A stretch of DNA of 5,160 nucleotides from Phascolarctobacterium sp. (lineage in GTDB: Bacteria; Bacillota; Negativicutes; Acidaminococcales; Acidaminococcaceae), in NCBI GenBank assembly GCA_024405645.1, contig JAKSOJ010000104.1, positions 1 to 5,160 of the forward strand, read 5' to 3'. A program made the translations under genes and the position numbers. Shown here in pieces: positions 1-5,160 of the stretch. Under the pieces are notes generated by a model. That model was not told the origin of the DNA and ran no database searches. It was given only the letters and a program-made list of their open reading frames with translations. Numbering within the stretch: position 1 is the stretch's first letter; each line of letters opens with the position of its first letter.

Positions 1-20
1 CAACCAATACCAATTATCAT
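1..20 (-). CDS. acpS: Start of holo-[acyl-carrier-protein] synthase (partial)
   Basis: Only six complete codons plus two bases are inside the window: M-I-I-G-I-G followed by TG (Cys or Trp). AcpS proteins typically begin M-I-x-G-I-G-x-D, where the following Asp binds magnesium, so the match is suggestive although very short. The start is supported by GAGG at 26-29 (minus strand), five bases before the ATG, and by position: it follows the terminator of the upstream gene and begins an independent unit. AcpS transfers phosphopantetheine from CoA to apo-ACP in fatty-acid synthesis in the cytoplasm. What is seen is an RBS, an ATG and a six-residue match; the identity is inference from that motif. 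Any other protein starting MIIGIG would fit equally well. Confidence 0.45.
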
Positions 21-25
21 ATTAG

Positions 26-50
26 CCTCACTAAAATTATCTTAATTATA
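26..50 (-). promoter_or_regulatory. Candidate -10 box and RBS for the left-edge gene
   Basis: On the minus strand a perfect TATAAT lies at 50-45 and a GAGG Shine-Dalgarno at 29-26, five bases before the ATG at 20. I find no convincing -35 at the proper distance, and the region is very AT-rich, so the -10 may be chance. The region 51-130 between this box and the preceding terminator is AT-rich and shows nothing else I can support. Confidence 0.35.
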
Positions 51-130
51 TCTATATTTTGTGTTTTTATTATGGAATACCTTAACATTATTTATTTCTG
101 TAAATGCTTCCCTAATTCCTTTTTATTGAG

Positions 131-170
131 TAAAAAATTTTAAGCACCCAGAAAAATTTTCTAGGTGCTT
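131..170 (-). terminator. Intrinsic terminator of the Na+/phosphate cotransporter gene
   Basis: On the minus strand, arms 170-157 and 155-142 (AAGCACCTAG... with ...CTGGGTGCTT) form a long stem. It has one G·U pair and an A/U-rich top with a tiny loop, followed by AAAATTTTTT at 141-132. It begins about 15 bases after the stop codon of the phosphate transporter. There is no T-run on the plus-strand side, so it acts in the minus direction only. Confidence 0.85.
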
Positions 171-185
171 ATGTTCACAAAGATT

Positions 186-1793
186 TTAGAATGTACCTTG
201 AACCAATTGTGCGATATTCTTGGAATGGTCAGCAATACGTTTCATATTAATTAGCAACTCTAACATAACAAAGCCAGCAATAGGTTCGCATTTTCTTTCG
301 CCCAAACGAGATATATGGTTTTTGCGAATTTCTTTTTGGAAACGTTTTACAGCTCTGCAAAGCTCTACTGCTTCTGCTGCAATTTCTTTATTGTTTTGAT
401 CCAATGCTTCCAAGCTGCGACCACTAGCTTCCATTACCATTTCAGAAAGCTTTTGCAATTCTTCTTGCGCTTCAGGAGAGAAATGAACTTCTTCTTCAAA
501 CATCATACGAGACTTTTTCGCTAAAGTTTCTGCATGGTCGCCAATACGTTCAATATCGTTTACCGCATGCAAAAGGCTAGTATGGCGCGCAGAGAGGAAT
601 TCCGGCATAGGATGCTCGCTCATTTCGGTAAGATAATTTGTTATCTTAGTTTCTAGAGAATCGACTACAGGTTCATGCTCTAAAACATATTTAAGCTTAT
701 CCTCATCAAAGCTATTAACGGATTCTAGAGCGATGCCAACATTCTTACGAGCAACATTACCCATACGGATGGTTTCTTTAACAGCGAGGCTCATAGCAAC
801 AGTCGGAGTTGCCAACATTGCTGTATCCAAATATTCTGGACGCATGGAGATAATCTCACCTTTTACAGGCATAATTCTTTCAACCAGGGCGATGAATTGG
901 TCAGTAAATGGTAAGAAAAGTATAGTATTGATTAAGTTAAACATTGTATGGGCGTTAGCAATTTGTCTTGCCACGTCATTATCAGGAGAAATAGTACGAA
1001 TCAAAGCTTCGTATGGTCCCAATGCGCAGAGGAAAATAACAGAACCGATAACATTGAAAAGCACGTGGGCAAGAGCAACTCTTTTTGCCGTCGGATTACT
1101 GTTGATAGCAGCAATAACCGCGGTAATACAAGTACCAATATTAGTACCGAGGAGCACAGGAATAGCTCCGTCCAAGCCAATCAAGCCTTGCATTGCCATG
1201 GCGATTAAGATAGCAATGATAGCGCCAGAGGATTGAACCAAAAGAGTAATAATAGTACCAACTAAAACACCTAAAATTGGATTTGCGCCAAAGGTTGCGA
1301 TAAAGTCTCTAAAGCCTTGATATTCTTTCAAGGGAATTACTGCGCCACTCATCATTTCCATACCAAGCATGATGATACCAAAGCCCAGAATAACTTGACC
1401 AATATATTTGCCTTTTACACGTTTGGCAAGCATTTGAATCATAACACCAATAAAGAGCATTAGTGTTACATAATCAGTCAGCTTAAAGGCAATTAATTGA
1501 GCCATCATGGTAGTACCAACATTGGCACCCATAACAACGCCAAAAGCTTGCTTCAAGGTCAAAAGACCAGCATTTACCAAGCCAATGGTCATTACAGTTG
1601 TTGCACTAGAGGACTGCAGAACCGCAGTAACTAATGCACCTAAAAGAACACCAAAAACTAAGAAGCCTGTCATCTTCTCCAAGATACCTTGAAGTTTTTC
1701 ACCAGCAGCCTTTTGTAAGCCATCGCTCATTAACTGCATGCCATAGAAGAATAAGGCAATACCACCTAAAAACGCAAATAAATATGCTAACAT
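186..1793 (-). CDS. Na+/phosphate cotransporter family protein with PhoU-like domain
   Basis: A 535-residue inner-membrane protein of the PF02690 Na/Pi cotransporter family (relatives: E. coli YjbB, Vibrio NptA), complete and near the usual length. The membrane half (about 1-310) has the family's two inverted repeats. The first carries QSSSAT at 60-65 and GANVGTT at 89-95; the second carries QSSGA at 187-191 and GTNIGTC at 216-222. These paired QSS and G-x-N-x-G-T motifs form the substrate and sodium site in characterised members. Residues about 335-535 are a soluble alpha-helical PhoU-like domain with two signature helices, DIERIGDHAE at 413-422 and NMKRIADHSKN at 516-526. The start ATG at 1793 is fixed by GAGGTG five bases upstream. 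It is monocistronic, with its own promoter and terminator. In E. coli YjbB overexpression drives phosphate export, so direction (uptake or efflux) cannot be told from sequence. No pst or pho genes are in the window. Confidence 0.93.
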   Translation of the reverse strand: MLAYLFAFLGGIALFFYGMQLMSDGLQKAAGEKLQGILEKMTGFLVFGVLLGALVTAVLQSSSATTVMTIGLVNAGLLTLKQAFGVVMGANVGTTMMAQLIAFKLTDYVTLMLFIGVMIQMLAKRVKGKYIGQVILGFGIIMLGMEMMSGAVIPLKEYQGFRDFIATFGANPILGVLVGTIITLLVQSSGAIIAILIAMAMQGLIGLDGAIPVLLGTNIGTCITAVIAAINSNPTAKRVALAHVLFNVIGSVIFLCALGPYEALIRTISPDNDVARQIANAHTMFNLINTILFLPFTDQFIALVERIMPVKGEIISMRPEYLDTAMLATPTVAMSLAVKETIRMGNVARKNVGIALESVNSFDEDKLKYVLEHEPVVDSLETKITNYLTEMSEHPMPEFLSARHTSLLHAVNDIERIGDHAETLAKKSRMMFEEEVHFSPEAQEELQKLSEMVMEASGRSLEALDQNNKEIAAEAVELCRAVKRFQKEIRKNHISRLGERKCEPIAGFVMLELLINMKRIADHSKNIAQLVQGTF

Positions 1794-1795
1794 TA

Positions 1796-1810
1796 TTTCA
1801 CCTCGTGAAA
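1796..1810 (-). promoter_or_regulatory. RBS of the phosphate transporter within a perfect hairpin
   Basis: On the minus strand the leader reads TTTCAC-GAG-GTGAAA (1810-1796), a perfect 6-bp inverted repeat with a 3-base loop ending two bases before the start codon. The Shine-Dalgarno GAGGTG (1804-1799) forms the loop and the start of the 3' arm, so the hairpin would partly hide it. The SD itself is unambiguous and sets the start codon; a regulatory role for the hairpin is inference. Confidence 0.6.
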
Positions 1811-1856
1811 GTTAATTTTCAGTTTAAAAATAAGGCAAAACACTCACCTATCATAT

Positions 1857-1888
1857 ATTATAGCACAAAGTAGTATATCATTTTTCAA
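1857..1888 (-). promoter_or_regulatory. Promoter of the Na+/phosphate cotransporter gene (extended -10)
   Basis: On the minus strand, TGC-TATAAT (1865-1857) is a perfect extended -10. A TTGAAA resembling a -35 lies at 1888-1883, but the spacer is 20 bp, longer than optimal, so the TG extension probably matters. Transcription would start near 1850, giving a leader of about 57 nt. A/T tracts upstream (about 1890-1945) could act as an UP-like element. Confidence 0.6.
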
Positions 1889-1922
1889 TTTATGAAATTT
1901 AATTATAAAACTTTCTAACTTT

Positions 1923-1939
1923 TTCAAAATTTATTCAAA
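1923..1939. repeat. Direct repeat TTCAAA-N5-TTCAAA, Pho-box-like
   Basis: TTCAAA occurs at 1923-1928 and 1934-1939 on the plus strand, exactly 11 bp apart (one helical turn), with an out-of-phase TTAACA at 1940-1945. Bacillus PhoP sites are tandem TT(A/C/T)ACA hexamers with the same 11-bp period, and each copy here matches 5 of 6 positions. The repeat lies just upstream of the plus-strand promoter at 1951-1978 and about 60-80 bp upstream of the phosphate transporter -10. The region is very AT-rich, so chance is a real possibility. Confidence 0.22.
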
Positions 1940-1950
1940 TTAACATATTT

Positions 1951-1978
1951 TCGCCACAATCTCTTGGTATTATATAAT
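1951..1978 (+). promoter_or_regulatory. Candidate plus-strand promoter for a small RNA
   Basis: A perfect TATAAT at 1973-1978 is preceded, with a 16-bp spacer, by TCGCCA at 1951-1956 (4 of 6 matches to TTGACA). The -10 is embedded in the palindrome ATTATATAAT (1969-1978), so a TATAAT also exists on the minus strand, but that copy has no -35-like hexamer. Predicted start is near 1985. Support comes mainly from the strong same-strand terminator about 70 bp downstream. Confidence 0.45.
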
Positions 1979-1984
1979 CACAAT

Positions 1985-2077
1985 AAAGAAAACATACAGA
2001 ATTAACTCTTCTAGATAGAAGACTCATCATACATCTCCCCTTTTTGGCCGTGCTGAAAAATGCACGGCCCTTTTTTT
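1985..2077 (+). ncRNA. Candidate small RNA with anti-Shine-Dalgarno-like CUCCCC stretch
   Basis: This is an orphan plus-strand transcription unit in a stretch where all protein genes are on the minus strand. It has a TATAAT box upstream, no in-frame ORF with an RBS, and a strong intrinsic terminator. Predicted architecture: about 20 nt of unpaired A-rich 5' end; a perfect hairpin TCTTCT-AGAT-AGAAGA at 2007-2022; a single-stranded linker with ATCTCCCC at 2033-2040 followed by five U; and the terminator hairpin at 2046-2069 with its U-tail. Several Firmicutes trans-acting sRNAs (for example RsaE and CsfG) use C-rich unpaired segments to pair with Shine-Dalgarno sequences, and this layout is similar in kind. 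I do not recognise a known RNA family. Boundaries are predicted. The alternative is that the minus-strand reading of the same DNA (a 30-31 codon ORF) is the functional one. Confidence 0.42.
2046..2077 (+). terminator. Strong plus-strand intrinsic terminator
   Basis: GGCCGTGC (2046-2053) and GCACGGCC (2062-2069) form a perfect 8-bp GC-rich stem with an 8-base loop, followed by C and seven T (2071-2077). The minus-strand side is followed by AAAAAGGGG, so it terminates only plus-strand transcription. No plus-strand protein gene precedes it, which is the main argument for the small RNA at 1985-2077. Confidence 0.85.
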
Positions 2078-2110
2078 GTTCTAGTTCTTGCGTTTTTCTT
2101 TTCTACATAC

Positions 2111-2142
2111 AAAAAAGCCCCACAGACGCGAATCTGTGAGGC
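2111..2142 (-). terminator. Intrinsic terminator of the MATE transporter gene
   Basis: On the minus strand GCCTCACAGA (2142-2133) pairs with TCTGTGGGGC (2126-2117), with a single G·U pair and a 6-base loop, followed by six T (2116-2111). It begins five bases after the MATE stop codon. The plus-strand terminator at 2046-2077 lies just beyond it, facing the other way, so the two units converge here. Confidence 0.9.
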
Positions 2143-2147
2143 GAACT

Positions 2148-3482
2148 TTATTCTTTAATTTGTTTGGATACCCAAATATATGCCGAAACAAGCAAAATAT
2201 CTGTAAAGAGCCAAGAAGCAGGATAAATTGAGCAAAGTACTTCGTAGGTATTGTACCATTGTTGAATAGTAGCCAGCCATACAAGTCTGAAAACGCAGAT
2301 ACCAACAATCATTAAAATAGTAGGCAGATTTGCGTAGCCCATACCCCTTAAGGTTGCGCACAAAACTTCATAAACAACAGAAATAATATAAGGCGCGATG
2401 ATAATCATCATGCGAATTCTTGCAAATTCTGCCGCTGCTGGATCATCTGTAAAGATATTGATTAAAGTCTCTCTAAAGAGTACTGTTCCCATACTGGAAA
2501 TAAAGACCATGCCAATGGCAGACGCCATAATATAGTACAAGATTTTTCTTGCTCTGGCAAATTGTCTTGCTGCATAGTTTTGGCTTGTAAAGGTAACTGC
2601 AGCCTGAGTAAAGGAAGCAATTACGTAATAGTTCAGTAATTCGTAGTTAAGAGTAATGGAAGAACCTGCAATAGCCTTCGGTCCAAAGCCGTTGATTGCA
2701 TATTGAATAGCCACGTTAGCTACGGAGAAAACTGTCCCCTGCAAGCCAGAAGGAACGCCAATACGCAGAATTTCTTTGAGTTCCTTAGTATCAATGCGAA
2801 TAGCCTTCAAATCAAGGTGCAGATAGCCTTCTTCCTTAGTCAAGAAATAAATTACAGTAGCACTAGAAATCACGTTACTAATTACAGTTGCAATAGCAAC
2901 GCCTGCAATACCCCAATCGCATACGCAAACGAAGAAAAGGTTCAAAACGAGATTTACCGTACCAGCTACGAACAATGCGTAAAGAGGTCTCTTGGTATCA
3001 CCTGTACTACGCAATAAGGCTGCGCCAAAGTTAAAGGCTGTAATAAAAGGCATGCCCAAAAGATAGATACGCAAATATGTGGTAGCATAATCGATGACAT
3101 CTGCCGGAGTTTGAATCCATTCAAGTACATAGCGAGCACCTGCCTCGCCAAATAATAAGGCGATAAGGCCTGCTATGATGGAGAGAGCCATGCTAGTATG
3201 CACAGCACTTTGAATTTTATCAACCGTACCACGTCCAATATGACTAGCTACAACAACATTAGCACCCAAGGAAAGACCAACTAGAATATTGATAACAATA
3301 TTTATTACCGGTCCATTAGTACCTACGCCAGCCAAAGCTGCACTATTACAGAAACGTCCTACTACTGCAGCATCTGACGAGTTGAACAATTGTTGCAAAA
3401 CTCCTGTGAACGCTACAGGAATAGCAAACATAAAGATTTTATCTAAAATGCTTCCATGAAGCATATCCATTTTTTTAGACAT
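2148..3482 (-). CDS. MATE family efflux transporter
   Basis: A 444-residue integral membrane protein with the two PF01554 (MatE) repeats, about 12 predicted membrane helices and the usual length. Repeat 1 opens with ILDKIFMFAIPVAF (13-26) and a helix containing QQLFNSSDAAVVGRF (30-44), and includes LRSTGDTKRP near 157-166. Repeat 2 starts near residue 235 (ILRIGVPSGLQG) and has the equivalent LRGMGYANLP near 378-387. Family members are Na+- or H+-coupled antiporters that expel cationic drugs, dyes or metabolites; the substrate cannot be assigned here. The start ATG at 3482 is chosen because AAGGGAG lies eight bases upstream. An in-frame TTG at 3515 would add 11 residues, but it has no RBS and would place that SD inside the coding region. 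The gene is monocistronic, with its own promoter and terminator. No MarR or TetR regulator gene is visible, but an operator-like dyad lies in the leader. Confidence 0.94.
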   Translation of the reverse strand: MSKKMDMLHGSILDKIFMFAIPVAFTGVLQQLFNSSDAAVVGRFCNSAALAGVGTNGPVINIVINILVGLSLGANVVVASHIGRGTVDKIQSAVHTSMALSIIAGLIALLFGEAGARYVLEWIQTPADVIDYATTYLRIYLLGMPFITAFNFGAALLRSTGDTKRPLYALFVAGTVNLVLNLFFVCVCDWGIAGVAIATVISNVISSATVIYFLTKEEGYLHLDLKAIRIDTKELKEILRIGVPSGLQGTVFSVANVAIQYAINGFGPKAIAGSSITLNYELLNYYVIASFTQAAVTFTSQNYAARQFARARKILYYIMASAIGMVFISSMGTVLFRETLINIFTDDPAAAEFARIRMMIIIAPYIISVVYEVLCATLRGMGYANLPTILMIVGICVFRLVWLATIQQWYNTYEVLCSIYPASWLFTDILLVSAYIWVSKQIKE

Positions 3483-3490
3483 TACTACAA

Positions 3491-3497
3491 CTCCCTT
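3491..3497 (-). promoter_or_regulatory. RBS that sets the MATE transporter start
   Basis: AAGGGAG on the minus strand (3497-3491), eight bases before the ATG at 3482. It decides between this ATG and the longer TTG-initiated reading from 3515. Confidence 0.85.
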
Positions 3498-3498
3498 A

Positions 3499-3519
3499 TT
3501 AGTAATAATTACCAACTAA
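3499..3519. promoter_or_regulatory. Operator-like dyad in the MATE transporter leader
   Basis: The 21-bp segment begins TTAGT and ends ACTAA (plus strand), forming outer inverted arms. It also holds a nested perfect 11-mer palindrome GTAATAATTAC at 3502-3512. It lies between the -10 box and the RBS, where a bound repressor would block transcription. AT-rich dyads of this size are typical of MarR/SlyA-type operators, which often control drug efflux genes. The two nested dyads do not share a centre, so the site is imperfect and the assignment is inference. Confidence 0.3.
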
Positions 3520-3525
3520 TTTTAT

Positions 3526-3555
3526 ATTATACTACTAACAAGAGATTCTTGACTA
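3526..3555 (-). promoter_or_regulatory. Promoter of the MATE transporter gene
   Basis: Minus strand: perfect TATAAT at 3531-3526, and TAGTCA (4 of 6 to the -35 consensus) at 3555-3550, with an 18-bp spacer. The start of transcription would be near 3519, giving a leader of about 37 nt. A perfect palindrome ATTCATGAAT lies upstream at 3570-3579 and could be a regulator site. Confidence 0.55.
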
Positions 3556-3591
3556 GAGCTTTTTATAATATTCATGAATTTCCAATCGTCC

Positions 3592-3631
3592 CAAATATAA
3601 AAATCGGCCGACTCATAAGAGTCGACCGATT
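3592..3631 (-). terminator. Intrinsic terminator of cstA
   Basis: Minus strand: a 13-bp stem, AATCGGTCGACTC (3631-3619) with GAGTCGGCCGATT (3614-3602), containing one G·U pair and a TTAT loop. It is followed by a U-rich tail TTATATTT (3601-3594). It lies 19 bases after the cstA stop codon and before the MATE promoter, so it separates the two transcription units. Confidence 0.9.
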
Positions 3632-3650
3632 GAAATTCAAAACTTTCTAA

Positions 3651-5160
3651 TTAAGCTTCAACTTTCTTTTTGCCAGAAAGGATTTGGTAGCCTTCGATAG
3701 CAAGTTCAACTGCCAGAACGATCAGGAGAACGCCAAAGGTTACTTGAGAGTACGGACCCCAGTCAGCTTTACCAGATTGGATGATAGCCCATTGAGCTTT
3801 GGTGTTGAGAATCAAAGAAGAAATGGTAACAACCATCATGAAGCAAGTCGGGATAACGAACATCTTGTTGTTCTTGCCAATGTTGTTCAGCCAAGCTGCA
3901 ACAGCCATCAGACCAAGAGCTGCAAGGAGTTGGTTAGCAGATCCGAACAGAGCCCAGATTTTAGCAAAGCCGTTCATACCGAGCATTACACCGAAGAATA
4001 CGGTGATGCCAGTTGCGAAGTACGGGTTAGCCAAGAAGCCACGGATACCGCCAACATTGTCAGCAGTTTCACCAGCTGCAGTATCCAGCCAGAATTCTTG
4101 GAACATGAAACGGCCAAGACGAGTAGCAGTATCAAGAGAAGTCAGGCAGAATGCAGAGTAGGTAAGAGTCAACAGAGTGTTGAGAACATCAAAGGTACCA
4201 GGAATGGTGTCATCAATCATGTGAGCGATACCGCCACCGAAGATAGCAACAGGTCCTTTAAGCATTGCATTCGGATGGGTTTGGTTCCAGGAGAAAGCAT
4301 ATGCACAAGCACAAAGGGTCAATACTGCGAGAACGCATTCGAGCAACATACCGCCGTAAGCGATAGGTTGAGCATCGGTTTCTTTATCCAATTGTTTGGA
4401 AGTAGTACCGGAAGATACCAAGGAGTGGAAACCAGAGATAGCACCGCAAGCGATGGTAGTGAAGAGTACGGGGAATACATAGGTTTTGCAGTTAGCACCT
4501 TCGATAAGAGGCAGAGCACTGAAGGAAGGTTGAGCAACTACTACGCCAACAAATGCTACGAAGAGCATTGCATACAGAAGGAAGGAGGACAGATAGTCAC
4601 GAGGTTGGAGCAGAATCCATACAGGAGTTACGGAAGCGATGCAGATATAAGCACCAACAAGCCACATCCAAGTGGAATGAGCAAGATAGATAGGATGCCA
4701 GTTAATACCGATGGTAATAATAGCAACGATACCTGCGATACCAACGATGGTAGAGGTAACCATGGACGCATTACGACGATATACGAAGAAACCAAAAATC
4801 ATTGCAATTACGATGAAGAGCAAGGATACCATTGCAACGCGAGCCGGGTTGATGGATTGAGCCATGATTACATTGCCAGAAGCATCGAATTTAGCAGCAA
4901 AGGTAGAAGCTACGATTGCAGCGAATGCAGCAACAACGAGGATCAAAGTCAAATAAGCGAAGATGATGAAGAGACGTTTAGCACGTTTGCCCATGTTTAC
5001 GGAAATGATTTCGCCGATGGAGCCGCCACGATGACGAACAGAAGCTACGAGTGCGCCGTAGTCATGTACACCGCCGAAGAAAATACCGCCAACAAGAATC
5101 CAGCATAAGCAAGCCAGCCAACCAAAGCCTAAGCTGATTGCACCGATAGGACCAGTGATA
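3651..5160 (-). CDS. cstA: Carbon starvation protein CstA family transporter (5' end outside window)
   Basis: The visible 502 residues are the C-terminal bulk of a CstA/BtsT-family membrane transporter. The frame is open to the window edge, so probably some 50-70 N-terminal residues are missing. The ATG at 4994 is internal: upstream codons encode the conserved family stretch GGVHDYGALVASVRH (visible residues 29-43). Other family blocks are PRDYLSSFLL (186-195), ACGAISGFHSLVSSGTT (237-253), SLDTATRLGRF (341-351) and WALFGSANQLLAALGL (402-417), the last two in the CstA 5TM C-terminal region (PF13722). About 14 hydrophobic segments are visible, and the protein ends in a short Lys-rich cytosolic tail. 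E. coli relatives import pyruvate (BtsT) or peptides/pyruvate (CstA) under nutrient limitation; pyruvate or peptide uptake is therefore the likely role, with substrate unproven. Codon use is strongly biased: no TTA, CTA or TCA for about 474 codons. No BtsSR-type two-component genes are in the window. Confidence 0.93.
   Translation of the reverse strand, partial: ITGPIGAISLGFGWLACLCWILVGGIFFGGVHDYGALVASVRHRGGSIGEIISVNMGKRAKRLFIIFAYLTLILVVAAFAAIVASTFAAKFDASGNVIMAQSINPARVAMVSLLFIVIAMIFGFFVYRRNASMVTSTIVGIAGIVAIITIGINWHPIYLAHSTWMWLVGAYICIASVTPVWILLQPRDYLSSFLLYAMLFVAFVGVVVAQPSFSALPLIEGANCKTYVFPVLFTTIACGAISGFHSLVSSGTTSKQLDKETDAQPIAYGGMLLECVLAVLTLCACAYAFSWNQTHPNAMLKGPVAIFGGGIAHMIDDTIPGTFDVLNTLLTLTYSAFCLTSLDTATRLGRFMFQEFWLDTAAGETADNVGGIRGFLANPYFATGITVFFGVMLGMNGFAKIWALFGSANQLLAALGLMAVAAWLNNIGKNNKMFVIPTCFMMVVTISSLILNTKAQWAIIQSGKADWGPYSQVTFGVLLIVLAVELAIEGYQILSGKKKVEA

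Noticed and set aside
733..1236. Plus-strand open frame opposite the phosphate transporter
   Set aside because: It is antisense to a well-supported membrane protein, with no RBS, no promoter and no recognisable domain.
1969..1978. Minus-strand -10 from the palindromic ATTATATAAT
   Set aside because: No -35-like hexamer at any reasonable spacing on the minus strand and no TG extension; the plus-strand reading has a 4-of-6 -35 and a downstream terminator.
2081..2361. Overlapping minus-strand short frames within the 3' end of the MATE gene
   Set aside because: They are out-of-frame shadows of the MATE coding sequence without their own RBS, and one runs through the MATE terminator.
3483..3515. 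11-residue N-terminal extension of the MATE protein from a TTG at 3515
   Set aside because: No RBS precedes the TTG, the extension would place the strong AAGGGAG SD inside the coding region, and family members start near the MSKK...LHGSI segment.
4992..4994. ATG at 4994 as the start of cstA
   Set aside because: The frame is open upstream to the window edge and encodes the conserved GGVHDYGALVASVRH block, so this Met is internal.
3684..5108. Long plus-strand open frame opposite cstA
   Set aside because: It is codon-for-codon antisense to a gene with clear CstA motifs. Its predicted protein is rich in polar residues without recognisable domains, there is no RBS or promoter, and it is explained by the absence of TTA, CTA and TCA codons in cstA.

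Overview
The window is ordinary chromosomal DNA from a low-to-moderate-GC Gram-positive-lineage bacterium (Firmicutes). A gut- or mouth-type Negativicute is my best guess, from the gene families, the strong AGG-type ribosome binding sites and the U-tailed terminators. The genus is not determined by anything I can read. No mobile element, CRISPR array, tRNA or rRNA is visible.

All recognisable protein genes lie on the minus strand, so reading order is from high to low coordinates. (1) 5160-3651 is the carbon-starvation family transporter CstA, with its 5' end outside the window and its own terminator. (2) 3482-2148 is a complete MATE-family multidrug/cation antiporter, with its own promoter, an operator-like dyad in the leader, and a terminator. 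(3) 1793-186 is a complete Na+/phosphate cotransporter with a C-terminal PhoU-like domain, with its own promoter, a ribosome binding site inside a small hairpin, and a terminator. (4) At the left edge, 20-1 carries a ribosome binding site and six complete codons (MIIGIG). These match the usual start of holo-ACP synthase (acpS), which would run off the window. Each complete gene appears monocistronic, so the cluster is three separately controlled membrane transporters rather than an operon.

The only stretch over 300 bases without a confident protein gene is about 1794-2147. It holds the phosphate-transporter promoter and leader, and then an unexplained plus-strand unit. That unit has a perfect TATAAT box at 1973-1978, no plausible plus-strand ORF, a small hairpin, an unpaired CU-rich stretch with CUCCCC, and a strong intrinsic terminator at 2046-2077. 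It is best read as a candidate small RNA of about 93 nt with an anti-Shine-Dalgarno-like seed, and it is the most interesting thing in the window. The same DNA on the minus strand contains a weaker competing reading, a 30-31 codon ORF with a good ribosome binding site.

A second notable point is the codon use of cstA. About 474 consecutive codons contain no TTA, CTA or TCA, which creates a long antisense ORF. This points to strong translational selection on a highly expressed nutrient transporter.
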